Positions 7,316-17,777 of a DNA stretch of 64,000 nt are shown here, one piece after another. Origin of the DNA: Cryobacterium sp. BB307 (lineage in GTDB: Bacteria > Actinomycetota > Actinomycetes > Actinomycetales > Microbacteriaceae); the NCBI RefSeq assembly GCF_012274275.1, contig NZ_JAANZA010000002.1:434001-498000 (forward strand). Direction: 5' to 3'. Position numbers and translations under genes: made by a program. The notes under the pieces were generated by a model that worked only from the letters and a program-made list of their open reading frames with translations, did not search any database and was not told the DNA's origin. The number at the start of each line of letters is the position of its first letter. Within the stretch, counting starts at the first letter, position 1.

Positions 7316-9969
7316 CTCGGCAGGGCGTCTCGGATGGAGTCGAGCGCGGCCGGGATCGCCGAGACGTCAGACCCGCCACCCTGGGCGAGCTCGTCCTTGC
7401 CGCCGCCACCGCCGCCGAGCACGCCCGCTGCGGTCTTGGCCAGCGGGCCAGCCTTCACGCCGAGACCGCGAGCGGCGTCGTTGGTGGCCACGATCACGGC
7501 CGGCTTGCCGCCGATGTCCGCGGCGAGGGCGACGACGGCCGCCTCCGCGCCAAGCCGGCCACGGACATCCGTCACCAACGACCGGAGGTCATCGGCTGAG
7601 GAGGCACTGCCGATGCTGTCGACGACGCGCTTCACCCCAGCGACCTGCTGCGCGCCGGAGGCGAGCGCCGGAGCGCGCTGCGCGAGCTCGGCCGCCTGGA
7701 ACGCGGCGATGCGCTTCTCCGCGGCCTTCAGGTTGCCCATGAGCTCGGCGATGCGCTCCGGAAGCTGCTCACGCGGAGTCTTCAGGTTGGCGCTCAGCTG
7801 CGACACGATCGCGCGCTCTGTTGCCAGTTCGCGGAATGCCTCCATACCAACCAACGACTCGATCCGGCGGTTGGTCGAGCCGACGGATGCCTCACTGACG
7901 ACGCTGATCAGCCCGACCTCGGAGCTGCGGGTGACGTGGGTGCCGGCACACAGCTCGCGTGACCACGGCCCGCCGATGTCCACGACCCGCACGGTCTCGC
8001 CGTACTTCTCCCCGAACAGCGCCATGGCGCCCAGGGCCTTCGCCTCATCGAGCGGCATGACGCGCGTCTCGACCTCGAGGTTGCGGCGGATCGCGACGTT
8101 CGCGAGCTCTTCGATCTCGGAGCGGGTCTCCGGGGAGAGCGGTTGGCTCCAGCCGAAGTCAAGGCGCATGTAGCCGGCTTTGTTGTACGAACCGGACTGG
8201 TGCGCCTGCGGCCCGAGCACCTCACGCAGCGCGGCGTGGATGAGGTGGGTCGCCGAGTGCGCCTGCGTGGCGCCACGGCGGTACTCGGCGTCGACAACGC
8301 TCGTGGCCGGTTCGCCGACCGCGACCTCGCCGCTGGTGACCTGCACCTTGTGGCTGATGAGTCCCCTCACCGGGCGCTGCACGTCGAGCACCTCGAGGTC
8401 GAAGCCGGTGCCGACGATGCGACCAGCGTCGGCATCCTGGCCGCCGGACTCCGGGTACAGCGCGGTCTCGGCGAGAATGACCTCCGCCGTCTGGCCCGCG
8501 CTTGCAGAGGTAACCGATTCGCCGTCGACGATCAGGCCGAGCACCCGGCTGTCGGTCTCCAGGAACTCGTAGCCGGTGAACACCGTCTCGCCAAGCCCGC
8601 GGAACTCGCTGTAGACCGACAGGTCGGCCAGGTGCGACTTGCGCGAGCGGGCATCCGCCTTCGCCTTGGAGCGCTGCTCGGCCATGAGGGTGTCGAACGC
8701 GCCGCGGTCGACGCTCAGGCCCGCTTCCTCCGCCATCTCCAGGGTCAGGTCGATCGGGAAGCCGAAGGTGTCGTGCAGCAGGAACGCGGTGTCCCCCGGC
8801 AGCTCCTTGCTTCCGGATGCGCGGGTCTTCTCCACCGCGACGTCCAGGATGCTGGTGCCGCTCTCGAGCGTGCCGAGGAAGGTCTCCTCCTCGGCGTAGG
8901 CGAGGCGGGAGATACGGTCGAACTCGTGCTCCACCTCAGGGTAGGAGGACTTCATCGCGTCCCGGGAGGCGGGGAACAGCACGTCGAAGGTGGCCGCGTC
9001 GACCCCCAGCAGGCGCATCGCGCGCACGCTGCGGCGCAGCAGGCGCCTCAGGATGTAGCCGCGCCCCTCGTTGGACGGTGCGACACCGTCGGCCATGAGC
9101 ATGAGCGCCGAGCGCACGTGGTCGGCGATGACACGCATCCGCACATCGTCGTCGTGGTCGGCACCGTACCGGCGTCCGGAGAGCTCGGCCGCCCGGTCGA
9201 GCACCGGCCGGACCTGGTCGATCTCGTACATGTTCTCGACACCCTGCTTCAGGAACGCGACGCGCTCCATGCCCATGCCGGTGTCGATGTTCTGCTTCGG
9301 CAGGTCCCCGACGATCCTGAACTCGGTCTTCGAGCGCACATCATCGAGCAGGTACTGCATGAAGACCAGGTTCCAGATCTCCACGAACCGGTTGTCGTCG
9401 GCGGCCGGCCCACCCTCGGCGCCGTAGGCGGGGCCACGGTCGAAGTAGATCTCCGAGCACGGACCGCCGGGGCCGGACTGGCCGGTGTGCCAGTAGTTGT
9501 CCTCGCGGCCGAGCCGCTGGATGCGCTCATCCGGGAGCCCGGCGACCTTCTTCCACAGCGCAGCGGCCTCATCGTCGTCCTCGTAGACGGTCACCCAGAG
9601 GTCACGCTCGTTGAAGCCGTAGCCGCCATCCGACTCGCTCGTGGTCAGCAGCTCCCACGCGTATCCGATCGCGCCTTCCTTGAAGTAGTCGCCGAAGGAG
9701 AAATTGCCGTTCATCTGGAAGAACGTGCCGTGGCGGGTCGTCTTGCCGACCTCATCGATGTCGAGGGTGCGGATGCACTTCTGCACGCTCGTCGCCCGCG
9801 GGTACGGCGCCGGAACCAGACCGGACAGGTACGGGATGAACGGCACCATCCCGGCGATGGTGAACATGAGGGTGGGGTCGTCGCTGACGAGCGAGGCCGA
9901 CGGCACGACGGTGTGGCCGCGCTCGGCGAAGAAGTCGAGCCAGCGGCGACGGATTTCAGCGGTTTGCAT
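7312..9969 (-). CDS. alaS: Alanyl-tRNA synthetase
   Basis: At 885 aa this is full length. It has a class II catalytic core in the N-terminal half, the editing-domain zinc/water site HSATHLIHAALRE with the partner CAGTHV, and a C-terminal Gly-rich stretch followed by a Lys before the C-Ala end. The editing domain removes serine and glycine mischarged on tRNA-Ala. The start MQTAEIRRRWLDFF is the family's normal N-terminus. It is followed by ruvX with a GTGA overlap and preceded by a small membrane-protein gene. Confidence 0.98.
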   Translation of the reverse strand: MQTAEIRRRWLDFFAERGHTVVPSASLVSDDPTLMFTIAGMVPFIPYLSGLVPAPYPRATSVQKCIRTLDIDEVGKTTRHGTFFQMNGNFSFGDYFKEGAIGYAWELLTTSESDGGYGFNERDLWVTVYEDDDEAAALWKKVAGLPDERIQRLGREDNYWHTGQSGPGGPCSEIYFDRGPAYGAEGGPAADDNRFVEIWNLVFMQYLLDDVRSKTEFRIVGDLPKQNIDTGMGMERVAFLKQGVENMYEIDQVRPVLDRAAELSGRRYGADHDDDVRMRVIADHVRSALMLMADGVAPSNEGRGYILRRLLRRSVRAMRLLGVDAATFDVLFPASRDAMKSSYPEVEHEFDRISRLAYAEEETFLGTLESGTSILDVAVEKTRASGSKELPGDTAFLLHDTFGFPIDLTLEMAEEAGLSVDRGAFDTLMAEQRSKAKADARSRKSHLADLSVYSEFRGLGETVFTGYEFLETDSRVLGLIVDGESVTSASAGQTAEVILAETALYPESGGQDADAGRIVGTGFDLEVLDVQRPVRGLISHKVQVTSGEVAVGEPATSVVDAEYRRGATQAHSATHLIHAALREVLGPQAHQSGSYNKAGYMRLDFGWSQPLSPETRSEIEELANVAIRRNLEVETRVMPLDEAKALGAMALFGEKYGETVRVVDIGGPWSRELCAGTHVTRSSEVGLISVVSEASVGSTNRRIESLVGMEAFRELATERAIVSQLSANLKTPREQLPERIAELMGNLKAAEKRIAAFQAAELAQRAPALASGAQQVAGVKRVVDSIGSASSADDLRSLVTDVRGRLGAEAAVVALAADIGGKPAVIVATNDAARGLGVKAGPLAKTAAGVLGGGGGGKDELAQGGGSDVSAIPAALDSIRDALPR

Positions 9970-10027
9970 GGGTTGTCCCGGATCAGTGCCGGGAGGCCCG
10001 GCAGGCAGTGGTCTGAGGAATCAGTGC

Positions 10028-10237
10028 TCAGCCGGCCTTGGCGGCGAACTCGTCGTCGAGCTCGCCACGCAGCTCAGCCTCACGTGCCCGGTAACCCTCG
10101 ACGACGGCGTCCGCGAACTCGCGGGCCTTGCTGTCGACGTCCTCGAAGAACTTCCTGCCCTCGGGAGTCTTGTTGACCTGGTGCGCAACGACGAACCCGA
10201 CGCCGACACCGACGATCAGCCAGAACACCTTGCCCAT
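10028..10237 (-). CDS. Small membrane-anchored protein between rpsD and alaS
   Basis: A 69-aa protein: one N-terminal transmembrane segment (VFWLIVGVGVGFVVA) followed by a charged helical tail rich in Glu, Arg and Lys. The ATG chosen has AGGAG eight bases upstream; a GTG two codons earlier is too close to that site. Small proteins of this shape often occupy this position between rpsD and alaS in Micrococcales. I cannot assign a function; a membrane-tethered coiled-coil role is only a guess from composition. Confidence 0.75.
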   Translation of the reverse strand: MGKVFWLIVGVGVGFVVAHQVNKTPEGRKFFEDVDSKAREFADAVVEGYRAREAELRGELDDEFAAKAG

Positions 10238-10353
10238 AAGCACTGCTCCTAAATGAAAAGTCGAGTGAGTTCAGTAAGAACTCATAAAGCCTAATCGTGC
10301 CACGGTTGACGCCTGCTGCGCGCGGACGGCCAGCGAGCTATGTTAAACGCGAA

Positions 10354-10384
10354 CGGGGCGGCGCACCGAAGTGCAACCGCCCCG
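10354..10384 (-). terminator. Hairpin terminator after rpsD
   Basis: Outer arms CGGGGCGG (10354-10361) and CCGCCCCG (10377-10384) enclose an inner GCAC/GTGC stem capped, on the minus-strand RNA, by a UUCG tetraloop. It lies about 25 nt after the rpsD stop. The following bases include GCGTTTAA rather than a long T-run, so it is a strong hairpin with a modest tail. Confidence 0.7.
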
Positions 10385-10408
10385 ACTCGCTTGGAGCTTT
10401 TGTGTCGC

Positions 10409-11038
10409 TTAGCGTGCTGCGTAGTACTCGACCACGAGCTGCACTTCGCAGGTCACCGGGACCTCGGCGCGCTTCGGGCGGCGGACCAGGCGAGCCTGCA
10501 GCTTGTCGAGCTCGACCTCGAGGTAGCCCGGGACCTTCGGCAGGACCTCGGCGTGACCGCCGGCGGCCGCGACCTGGAACGGCTCGAGCACCTCGCTGCG
10601 CGGGTGCACGTGGATGAGCTGACCCGGCTTCACGCGGAAGGACGGGCGGTCGACGCGCTGGCCGTCGACCATGATGTGACGGTGCACGATCAGCTGGCGA
10701 GCCTGCGCGGTGGTGCGGGCGAAGCCGGCACGCAGCACGAGGGCGTCGAGGCGCATCTCCAGCAGCTCGACCAGGTTCTCACCGGTCAGGCCCTGGGTGC
10801 GGCGGGCCTCCTGGAACACGATGCGCAGCTGCGCCTCGCGGATGCCGTACTGGGCGCGCAGACGCTGCTTCTCCCGCAGACGGACGGCGTAGTCGCTGTC
10901 GGTCTTGCGGCGGGTGCGTCCGTGCTCGCCCGGCGCGTAGGGGCGCTTCTCGAGGTACTTGGCTGCCTTCGGGGTGAGGGCGATGCCCAGAGCCCGCGAG
11001 AGGCGGGTCTTGCTATGGGTACGTGACTTGGTAGACAC
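10409..11038 (-). CDS. rpsD: 30S ribosomal protein S4
   Basis: A 209-aa S4 with the S4 RNA-binding domain around residues 97-160 (RLDALVLRAGFARTTAQARQ, then HIMVDGQRVDRPS). S4 nucleates 16S rRNA folding in the 30S subunit and in other bacteria represses its own synthesis. Length and ends are normal. It is monocistronic here: a hairpin terminator follows, and about 200 bp separate it from rarA upstream. Confidence 0.98.
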   Translation of the reverse strand: MSTKSRTHSKTRLSRALGIALTPKAAKYLEKRPYAPGEHGRTRRKTDSDYAVRLREKQRLRAQYGIREAQLRIVFQEARRTQGLTGENLVELLEMRLDALVLRAGFARTTAQARQLIVHRHIMVDGQRVDRPSFRVKPGQLIHVHPRSEVLEPFQVAAAGGHAEVLPKVPGYLEVELDKLQARLVRRPKRAEVPVTCEVQLVVEYYAAR

Positions 11039-11239
11039 GGTTTCCTTTCGGTACGAATGAGTTCATCGGTCTTCGACTGCCGCGCATGCGCGCACAGCGA
11101 CAGGTTCATGGAAGAGGGATGCGCCACGGGTACCGTCCGGCTAAAGGGCGTTCCCATCCAGTTGAGTCTCGAAGCAGCCGCGCGCGAGAGCCCACTGTAG
11201 GCGGATCAATGTTAGCAGACAGCCGGGGCCGATCGGATG

Positions 11240-12586
11240 CTAGTCGCGACCGCCGCGGATGATCTTCCGAAGCTTGGCCAGCCGCGCCGACACGTCGCGC
11301 TCGTTGCCGTGCTCTGTCGGCGTGTAGTACCGCGTGCCCTGGAGCTCGTCGGGGAGGTACTGCTGCTCGACGACCCCCAGATCGGAGTCGTGCGCGTAAC
11401 GGTAGCCCTTGCCGTGGCCGAGCCGTTTGGCTCCCGGGTAGTGCGCGTCCCGCAAGTGCTTGGGCACCCGGCCGATCTTGCCTGCACGGACATCCGCGAT
11501 CGCCGCGTTGATCGCCGAGTACGCGGCGTTGGACTTCGGTGCTGTGGCCAGGTAGACCACCGCTTCAGCGAGCGGGATCCTCCCCTCCGGCATTCCGATC
11601 AGCTGCACCGCCTCGGCTGCGGATACCGCGATGTTGAGCGCGTTCGGGTCCGCCATGCCGATGTCTTCCGCTGCCAGGATGATGATGCGCCGAGCGATGA
11701 ACCGCGGGTCCTCCCCCGCCTCGATCATCCGGGCGAGGTAATGAATCGCGGCGTCGACGTCGGAGCCGCGGACCGACTTGATGAAGGCGCTGATCACGTC
11801 GTAATGCTCGTCACCCTGCCGGTCGTATCGCAGCAGCGCCCGGTCGACAGCGGTCGCGACGACCTCGGGCGTGATGACCGGCTTCCCATCCTCAGCCAGC
11901 GCGGTCGCGGCGGCGGCGGATGCCTCCAACGCGGTGAGCGCGCGACGCGCGTCGCCGGACGCCAACCGGATGATGGCCGCCCGCGCATCCTGCTGCAGGC
12001 TGACGGCATCCGCCAATCCGCGATCGTCGCCCAGTGCCCGGTCGATGACTTCGCCGAGGTCGTCGTCGGACAGCTGCTCGAGCGTCAGCAGCAGGGAGCG
12101 GGACAGCAGCGGCGCGATCACCGAGAACGACGGGTTCTCGGTGGTAGCTGCGACGAGGATGACCCAGCCGTTCTCGACGCCGGGAAGCAGGGCATCCTGC
12201 TGCGCCTTGGTGAAACGGTGGATCTCGTCGAGGAACAGCACCGTCGAGACGCCGTACAGGTCGCGGGCCGACATCGCGTCCTGCATGACCTGGCGTACGT
12301 CCTTGACTCCCGCGGTGACGGCGGACAGTTCGACGAATTTGCGCCCGGAGCTGCGCGCGATCGCCTGGGCGATGGTGGTCTTGCCGGTGCCGGGCGGCCC
12401 CCACAGGATGACGGAGACCGCGCCCTGCTCCCCCGTCGTGTCCCCGGCGAGGCTGATGAGGGGCGAGCCGGGCGTCAGAAGGTGCTTCTGGCCGGCCAAC
12501 TCGTCGAGGGTGCGCGGTCGCATCCGCACGGCGAGCGGTGTCGCGCCCGTGCGCAACCCCGGTTGCAGATCGGCCATAGCGGCCAT
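11240..12586 (-). CDS. rarA: Replication-associated recombination protein A (RarA/MgsA AAA ATPase)
   Basis: A 448-aa clamp-loader-like ATPase with Walker [11 protein letters not shown], Walker [11 protein letters not shown] and a C-terminal tetramerisation region containing AEDIGMADP. The family acts at stalled forks. The start [11 protein letters not shown] follows no strong ribosome binding site; the second Met, three codons on, is also possible. The frame stays open far upstream, but only as the antisense of the cyclophilin gene. The gene diverges from that cyclophilin gene across about 80 bp that should hold both promoters. Confidence 0.92.
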   Translation of the reverse strand: MAAMADLQPGLRTGATPLAVRMRPRTLDELAGQKHLLTPGSPLISLAGDTTGEQGAVSVILWGPPGTGKTTIAQAIARSSGRKFVELSAVTAGVKDVRQVMQDAMSARDLYGVSTVLFLDEIHRFTKAQQDALLPGVENGWVILVAATTENPSFSVIAPLLSRSLLLTLEQLSDDDLGEVIDRALGDDRGLADAVSLQQDARAAIIRLASGDARRALTALEASAAAATALAEDGKPVITPEVVATAVDRALLRYDRQGDEHYDVISAFIKSVRGSDVDAAIHYLARMIEAGEDPRFIARRIIILAAEDIGMADPNALNIAVSAAEAVQLIGMPEGRIPLAEAVVYLATAPKSNAAYSAINAAIADVRAGKIGRVPKHLRDAHYPGAKRLGHGKGYRYAHDSDLGVVEQQYLPDELQGTRYYTPTEHGNERDVSARLAKLRKIIRGGRD

Positions 12587-12667
12587 GGTAGTTGGCTGCA
12601 CCGACCGTCCTTCGCCCAACCGGTAGTGTTCTTGACGGTTCGTAGGTGAACGCAAGATGGAGGTTCC

Positions 12668-13468
12668 GTGGCACCGAGCAAGAGCGCCGATCGTGAGGCA
12701 CGGCAGGCGCGCGAGCGTCTGCGTCGTTTCAACGCGCGGCAGGAAGTGCACAAGCAGCGGGTGTCGCGGCGCAAGCGGGACAACGTGCTGGCTGTCATCG
12801 GTGTCGTCGTCATCGCGGCTCTCGCCACGCTCACCCAGGTGGTGTTCTTCACCGCCGGACCTGGCGCCCCGGAGCCCACGCCGGAGCCGTCGGCCACAGC
12901 GACCCCAGAGCCGCAGCAGAACGTCGGCGACATCCCCGACCCGGCGCTCTCCGAGTTCCGCACCTGGACCGGTGAGCTCGTGCTCAACGAAGTGCCGCTC
13001 GCGTTCGAACTCGACGGTGCTGCGGCGCCGCAGGCTGTCGCCGCGTTCGTCCAGCAGGTGCAGGACGGCTACTTCGTCGACAAGATCTGCCACCGCCTGA
13101 CCGACGCTGGGGTCAAGCTCATCCAGTGCGGCTCCCTGGATGGAACCGGCGCGGGCGACCCCGACTTCCGCTTCGGGCCCATCGAGAACGCGCCGGAGGA
13201 CGGCGTCTACCCGGCGGGCACGATCGCGATGGCGCGCGCGGGCGGCGACGCCTACAGCCAGGGGCACCAGTTCTTCATCATGTACGAGGACGGCAGCCTG
13301 CCGGACGATATGGCAGGCGGGTACACCGTCTTCGGCAAGGTCACCGACGGGCTCGACCGGTTCATCGAGGAGATCGCAAGCGGTGGTGTGCAGCCGGGTG
13401 GTCCCCGTGGGGCCAACGACGGCGCTCCGGTCATCCCGACGACCATCACGAGCGTGAGCGTTCAGTAG
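12668..13468 (+). CDS. Membrane-anchored cyclophilin-type peptidyl-prolyl isomerase
   Basis: A 266-aa protein: a basic cytoplasmic N-terminus, one transmembrane segment at about residues 41-64 ([20 protein letters not shown]), a Pro/Thr-rich linker to about residue 95, then a cyclophilin domain including [21 protein letters not shown]. The start is GTG with GGAGG seven bases upstream. It should act outside the membrane in protein folding. It is transcribed divergently from rarA and followed by the DUF349 gene. Confidence 0.9.
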   Translation: MAPSKSADREARQARERLRRFNARQEVHKQRVSRRKRDNVLAVIGVVVIAALATLTQVVFFTAGPGAPEPTPEPSATATPEPQQNVGDIPDPALSEFRTWTGELVLNEVPLAFELDGAAAPQAVAAFVQQVQDGYFVDKICHRLTDAGVKLIQCGSLDGTGAGDPDFRFGPIENAPEDGVYPAGTIAMARAGGDAYSQGHQFFIMYEDGSLPDDMAGGYTVFGKVTDGLDRFIEEIASGGVQPGGPRGANDGAPVIPTTITSVSVQ

Positions 13469-13551
13469 GCAATAGGCTTGTGCTCGGTTATCGCGGGCCC
13501 TGAAACGGACCGCGCGAGAGCATTCCTGATCCAAACAGCAAGGTGAGGCAG

Positions 13552-14781
13552 TTGGCCGAAGACAATCAGTCGCAGTGGGGGCGTGTCGACGAGACGGGCA
13601 CGGTCTACGTGCGCACCGCCGACGCCGAGCGCGTTGTCGGAGCGTTCCCGGATGGCAGCCCGCAGGAGGCGCTCGCCTACTTCGAGCGCAAGTTCACCGA
13701 GTTGGAGGGCCAGGTCCGGCTGCTCGAGCAGCGGGTTCGTCGCGGCGCATCCGCGTCCGACGTTGCCAAGACGGTCGAGACCCTGCGCCGAGCGGTTTCG
13801 GAGGCGAACGCCGTCGGTGACCTCGCCTCGCTCGAGGCGCGCCTCGACACGCTGAAGGGCGCTGTCGGCGAGCTGACCGCCCAGCAGGCCGAGGAATCGA
13901 AGGCCGCACTGCAGCAGGCGATCGCAGAGCGCACCGCCGTCGTCGAGGAGGCAGAGGCGCTCGCCGCAGCCGACCCGGCGAAGGCGCAGTGGAAGCAGGT
14001 GAGCGCCGCACTGGACGCCCTGTTCGCTCGGTGGCAGGAGCAGCAGCAGAACGGTCCGAGGTTGCCGAAGGCGGAGCGCGACGAGCTGTGGAAGCGGTTC
14101 CGTGCAGCGCGCCTGACGATCGAGACGCACCGCAGGGCGTTCTTCGCCGAGCTGGACGCGGCGCACAAGGATGCGCGCGGCCGCAAGCAGGAGCTCGCAG
14201 AGAAGGCGGAGGCGCTTGTGCCGCAGGGTGCTGACGGCATCCCGGCCTACCGGGCGCTCCTGGACGACTGGAAGCGCGCCGGACGTGCGGGCAAGAAGGT
14301 CGATGACGCCCTGTGGGCGCGGTTCAAGGCCGCAGGCGACGCGATCTACGCTGCGAAGGCAGAGCTCGACGCCAAGGACGACGAGGAGTTCCGCGGCAAC
14401 CTGGAGCAGAAGCTCGAGCTCCTGAATGAGGCCGAGCCGCTGCTGAAGGAGACCGACCGCGACGTTGCGCGAGAGAAGCTGCTCGCGATCCAGCGTCGCT
14501 GGGACGAGATCGGCAAGGTACCCCGCGACCAGGTTCGCGTGGTCGAGGATCGGCTGCGCAAGGTCGAGGCGGCGGTGCGCAAGCTTGACGAGGAGCACTG
14601 GCAGAAGAACAACCCCGAGCGCAAGGCGCGCGCGGAGGGTCTCGCCGGGCAGCTTCAGGATGCTATCGAGAAGCTCGAGAAGGAACTCGCCGACGCGAAG
14701 ACGGCCGGCGACGCCAAGCGCATTGCCGAGGCCGAGGAAGCACTCGCCGCACGCAAGCTCTGGCTCGGCGCGATCGGCTGA
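13552..14781 (+). CDS. DUF349 protein
   Basis: About 409 residues, largely alpha-helical and coiled coil, with repeated helical segments containing W-x10-F patterns ([27 protein letters not shown]) typical of DUF349 repeats. The biochemical role is not established. A GTG lies three codons upstream, but the TTG start (TTGGCCGAAGAC) sits correctly behind AAGGTGAGG and is preferred. It commonly sits near relA in related genomes. Confidence 0.85.
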   Translation: MAEDNQSQWGRVDETGTVYVRTADAERVVGAFPDGSPQEALAYFERKFTELEGQVRLLEQRVRRGASASDVAKTVETLRRAVSEANAVGDLASLEARLDTLKGAVGELTAQQAEESKAALQQAIAERTAVVEEAEALAAADPAKAQWKQVSAALDALFARWQEQQQNGPRLPKAERDELWKRFRAARLTIETHRRAFFAELDAAHKDARGRKQELAEKAEALVPQGADGIPAYRALLDDWKRAGRAGKKVDDALWARFKAAGDAIYAAKAELDAKDDEEFRGNLEQKLELLNEAEPLLKETDRDVAREKLLAIQRRWDEIGKVPRDQVRVVEDRLRKVEAAVRKLDEEHWQKNNPERKARAEGLAGQLQDAIEKLEKELADAKTAGDAKRIAEAEEALAARKLWLGAIG

Positions 14782-14872
14782 CCCGCGTCGCCGCCGGCCC
14801 GACTGCCGCGGTTGTGCACAGTTGGCAGACGCGTGATGCACGTCCCACAGCGCGCTCGGCGACCATAGAGGG

Positions 14873-15439
14873 ATGACTGCGGTCCTCTCCCCCAGCCGGC
14901 TCGCGTCGCTGCTCGATGACGACGACTTGCCGATGGCGGAACTGTGCGCGGCCCGCCTCGATGGCGAGCTGTTCGGGATCGGCGAGGGATTCGCTCCGGT
15001 CGACCAGGCAGAAACGGCCCTGCTGCGGGCGCTCTCGGTCGCCCGCCTGGCGGGGGGTCGGCTGATCGCAGAACGGGCGACAGCGGCATGGATTCTCGGT
15101 GCGAGCGCGACGGTGCCGGAGCGTCATCAGTTCTGCGCTCCCCTCTCAGCGCGCTCTCGTCCGGCGTACCCGGCCAGGGTGGCCGTGCGTGAAGTCGTCA
15201 TCGGGCCGGCCGACTGCACAGAACTCGGCGGCGTCCGGGTCACCACCGAGCTCCGCACCATCCTCGATCTGGTGCGGTTCAGCGAGCCGTTCGATGAGCG
15301 CGCGGCAGCCATGGTGTCGGCGCTGGCCGACATCGGCGGTCTCGACCGTGCGCACATCCGTCAGGTTGCGCTCGCTCGCCGGAACCTCCCGAACAAGCGC
15401 CTCGCGCTGCGCCGGCTGGCATTCGCCCTCGGGACCTAA
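14873..15439 (+). CDS. AbiEi-antitoxin-like / hypothetical protein next to rel
   Basis: This 188-aa protein contains RVTTELRTILDLVR after a basic central part, resembling the C-terminal region of proteins labelled type IV AbiEi-family antitoxins. No AbiEii nucleotidyltransferase toxin lies beside it, so a toxin-antitoxin role is doubtful. It converges on rel with only six bases between the stops. I assign the family on sequence flavour and chromosomal position only; hypothetical protein is the safe reading. Confidence 0.5.
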   Translation: MTAVLSPSRLASLLDDDDLPMAELCAARLDGELFGIGEGFAPVDQAETALLRALSVARLAGGRLIAERATAAWILGASATVPERHQFCAPLSARSRPAYPARVAVREVVIGPADCTELGGVRVTTELRTILDLVRFSEPFDERAAAMVSALADIGGLDRAHIRQVALARRNLPNKRLALRRLAFALGT

Positions 15440-15445
15440 GAATCG

Positions 15446-17713
15446 CTAGTTTGCGTTCACCCGGTACACGTCATAGACCTGGTCGATGCGGCGCACCGCG
15501 TTCAGCACCTTCTCCAGGTGGGTGGTGTCACCCATCTCGAATAGGAACCGGCTGAGCGCCAGCCGGTCACTCGAGGTCGCGACGGTCGCCGACAGGATGT
15601 TGACGTGGTGTTCGGAGAGCACTCGGGTCACATCCGACAGCAGGCCGGCGCGGTCGAGGGCCTCGACCTGGATCTGCACCAGGAAGACACTCGAGCTCGT
15701 CGGCGCCCACTCGACCTCGATCATCCGGTCGGGCTCCGCGAGCAGCGCCTTGACGTTGACGCACTTGCGCTGATGAACCGACACCCCTGCGCCACGCGTC
15801 ACGAAGCCGACGATCTCGTCGCCCGGGACCGGCGTGCAGCACTTGGCGAGCTTCACCAGGATGTCGGGCGCGCCGCGCACGAGCACACCGGAGTTGCTGT
15901 TGCGCAGCGGCGTGGCACGGCCGGGACGGAACGGCAGCTCTGGAACATCGTCGGGCTCGGTGGCGACGAGCGCGAGCACCTTCTCGATCACCGACTGGGT
16001 GGAGACATGTCCCTCGCCGACGGCCGCGTACAGCCCGGAGACGTCCTCGTAGCGCAGCTGCGCGGCGACCTCGTTGAACGAGTCCTGGCTCATGAGCTTC
16101 TGCAGTGGCAGGTTCTGCTTGCGCATCGCCCTGGCGATCGCGTCCTTGCCCTGCTCGATGGCCTCTTCGCGGCGTTCCTTGGTGAACCACTGCTTGATCT
16201 TGTTGCGGGCCCTCGTGCTCTTGACGAACGCCAGCCAGTCCTGACTCGGCCCGGCATCCGGATTCTTCGACGTCAGGACCTCGACGACCTCACCACTCGT
16301 GAGCGGGGTGTCCAGCGGCACGAGCCGGCCGTTGACCTTCGCACCCATCGTGCGGTGGCCGACCTCGGTGTGCACCGCGTAGGCGAAGTCCACCGGGGTC
16401 GCGCCCGCCGGGAGGCCGATGACCTTGCCCTGCGGGGTGAACACGTACACCTCTTTGGCGCCGATCTCGAAGCGCAGCGACTCGAGGAACTCATTCGGGT
16501 CGCTGGTCTCCGCCTGCCAGTCGGAGATGTGGGCGAGCCACGCCATCTCGGTGCTGCCAGCGAAGGTCTTCTCCGGCAGCTTGCCGGCCATCCGCTCCTT
16601 GTACTTCCAGTGCGCGGCGACACCGTACTCGGCGCGCTGGTGCATCTCCTCGGTGCGGATCTGCAGCTCCACCGACCGGCCGTGCGGGCCGATGACGGTG
16701 GTGTGCAGCGACTGGTACAGGTTGAACTTCGGGGTGGCGATGTAGTCCTTGAACCGGCCGGGCAGCGGGTTCCAGCGCGCGTGGATCGCCCCGAGCACCG
16801 CGTAGCAGTCACGGACAGAGTTCACCAGCACGCGCACACCGACGAGGTCGTAGATGTCGTCGAACTCGCGTCCGCGCTGCACCATCTTCTGGTAGATCGA
16901 GTAGTACTGCTTGGGCCGGCCCATGATCCGACCGCGGATCTTCGACGCCTTGAGGTCCTCCGTCACCGCATCGATGACCTCCTGGATGAAGCCCGCGCGC
17001 TCGGGGTTGCGCTGCTTGACAAGCGACTCGATCTCAACATAGATCTTCGGGTACAGCACCGCGAACGACAGGTCTTCCAGCTCCAGCTTGATCGTCTGGA
17101 TACCCAGCCGGTGCGCGAGCGGGGCGTAGATGTCGAGCGTCTCCTGCGCCTTGCGGCGGGCGGAGTCGCCATCCACGAACCCCCAGGTGCGGGCGTTGTG
17201 CAGCCGGTCGGCGAGCTTGATGACGAGCACCCGGATGTCCTTCGACATCGCGACGACCATCTTCCGGACGGTCTCGGCCTGGGCGCTGTCGCCGTACTTG
17301 AGCTTGTCCAGCTTGGTGACGCCGTCGACGAGCATCGCAACCTCGTCGCCGAAGTCGTCGCGCAGGCTCTCGAGTGTGTAGTCGGTGTCCTCCACCGTGT
17401 CGTGCAGCAGCGCGGCGGCGATCGTCACCGGACCGATGCCGAGGTCGGCGAGAATCGTCGCGACCGCGAGCGGATGCGTGATGTACGGCTCGCCGCTCTT
17501 GCGCAACTGGCCTTCGTGGGCCCGTTCCGCGGCAACATAGGCGCGCTCGATGATGCCGGTTTCCGCCTTGGGGTGGTGGGTGCGGACGGTCTTGATGAGC
17601 GCCCCGACCGTGCCCGCCGGCTGGCCCTTGGAGAAGATGCGCGGGAAGAGGGCGCGCCGCAATGCGACAGGTGCCGTGGGGCCCTGCGCAGAGCCCGATC
17701 GTGTATCGGTCAT
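15446..17713 (-). CDS. rel: Bifunctional (p)ppGpp synthetase/hydrolase
   Basis: 755 aa with the full long-RSH layout: HD hydrolase domain (LLHDTVEDTDY), synthetase domain, TGS domain and C-terminal ACT domain (EALDRAGLLSDVTRVL). The synthetase has the RFKDY motif, the charge pattern typical of bifunctional Rel rather than monofunctional RelA. Both activities should therefore be present, setting the alarmone level of the stringent response. It is downstream of secF in the same direction. Confidence 0.96.
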   Translation of the reverse strand: MTDTRSGSAQGPTAPVALRRALFPRIFSKGQPAGTVGALIKTVRTHHPKAETGIIERAYVAAERAHEGQLRKSGEPYITHPLAVATILADLGIGPVTIAAALLHDTVEDTDYTLESLRDDFGDEVAMLVDGVTKLDKLKYGDSAQAETVRKMVVAMSKDIRVLVIKLADRLHNARTWGFVDGDSARRKAQETLDIYAPLAHRLGIQTIKLELEDLSFAVLYPKIYVEIESLVKQRNPERAGFIQEVIDAVTEDLKASKIRGRIMGRPKQYYSIYQKMVQRGREFDDIYDLVGVRVLVNSVRDCYAVLGAIHARWNPLPGRFKDYIATPKFNLYQSLHTTVIGPHGRSVELQIRTEEMHQRAEYGVAAHWKYKERMAGKLPEKTFAGSTEMAWLAHISDWQAETSDPNEFLESLRFEIGAKEVYVFTPQGKVIGLPAGATPVDFAYAVHTEVGHRTMGAKVNGRLVPLDTPLTSGEVVEVLTSKNPDAGPSQDWLAFVKSTRARNKIKQWFTKERREEAIEQGKDAIARAMRKQNLPLQKLMSQDSFNEVAAQLRYEDVSGLYAAVGEGHVSTQSVIEKVLALVATEPDDVPELPFRPGRATPLRNSNSGVLVRGAPDILVKLAKCCTPVPGDEIVGFVTRGAGVSVHQRKCVNVKALLAEPDRMIEVEWAPTSSSVFLVQIQVEALDRAGLLSDVTRVLSEHHVNILSATVATSSDRLALSRFLFEMGDTTHLEKVLNAVRRIDQVYDVYRVNAN

Positions 17714-17777
17714 CGCGCCTCCTCCACTGGCAAAACTAACACCGGGGCCCTGAGATTCCGCGGCTGTTCGCTACCGG

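Noticed and set aside
12587..13534. N-terminal extension of RarA
   Set aside because: The open frame is antisense to the cyclophilin gene, which has the clear coding signal; RarA's conserved N-terminus starts at 12586.
14873..15439. Complete AbiE toxin-antitoxin system
   Set aside because: No AbiEii-type nucleotidyltransferase gene is adjacent; only a possible AbiEi-like protein is seen.
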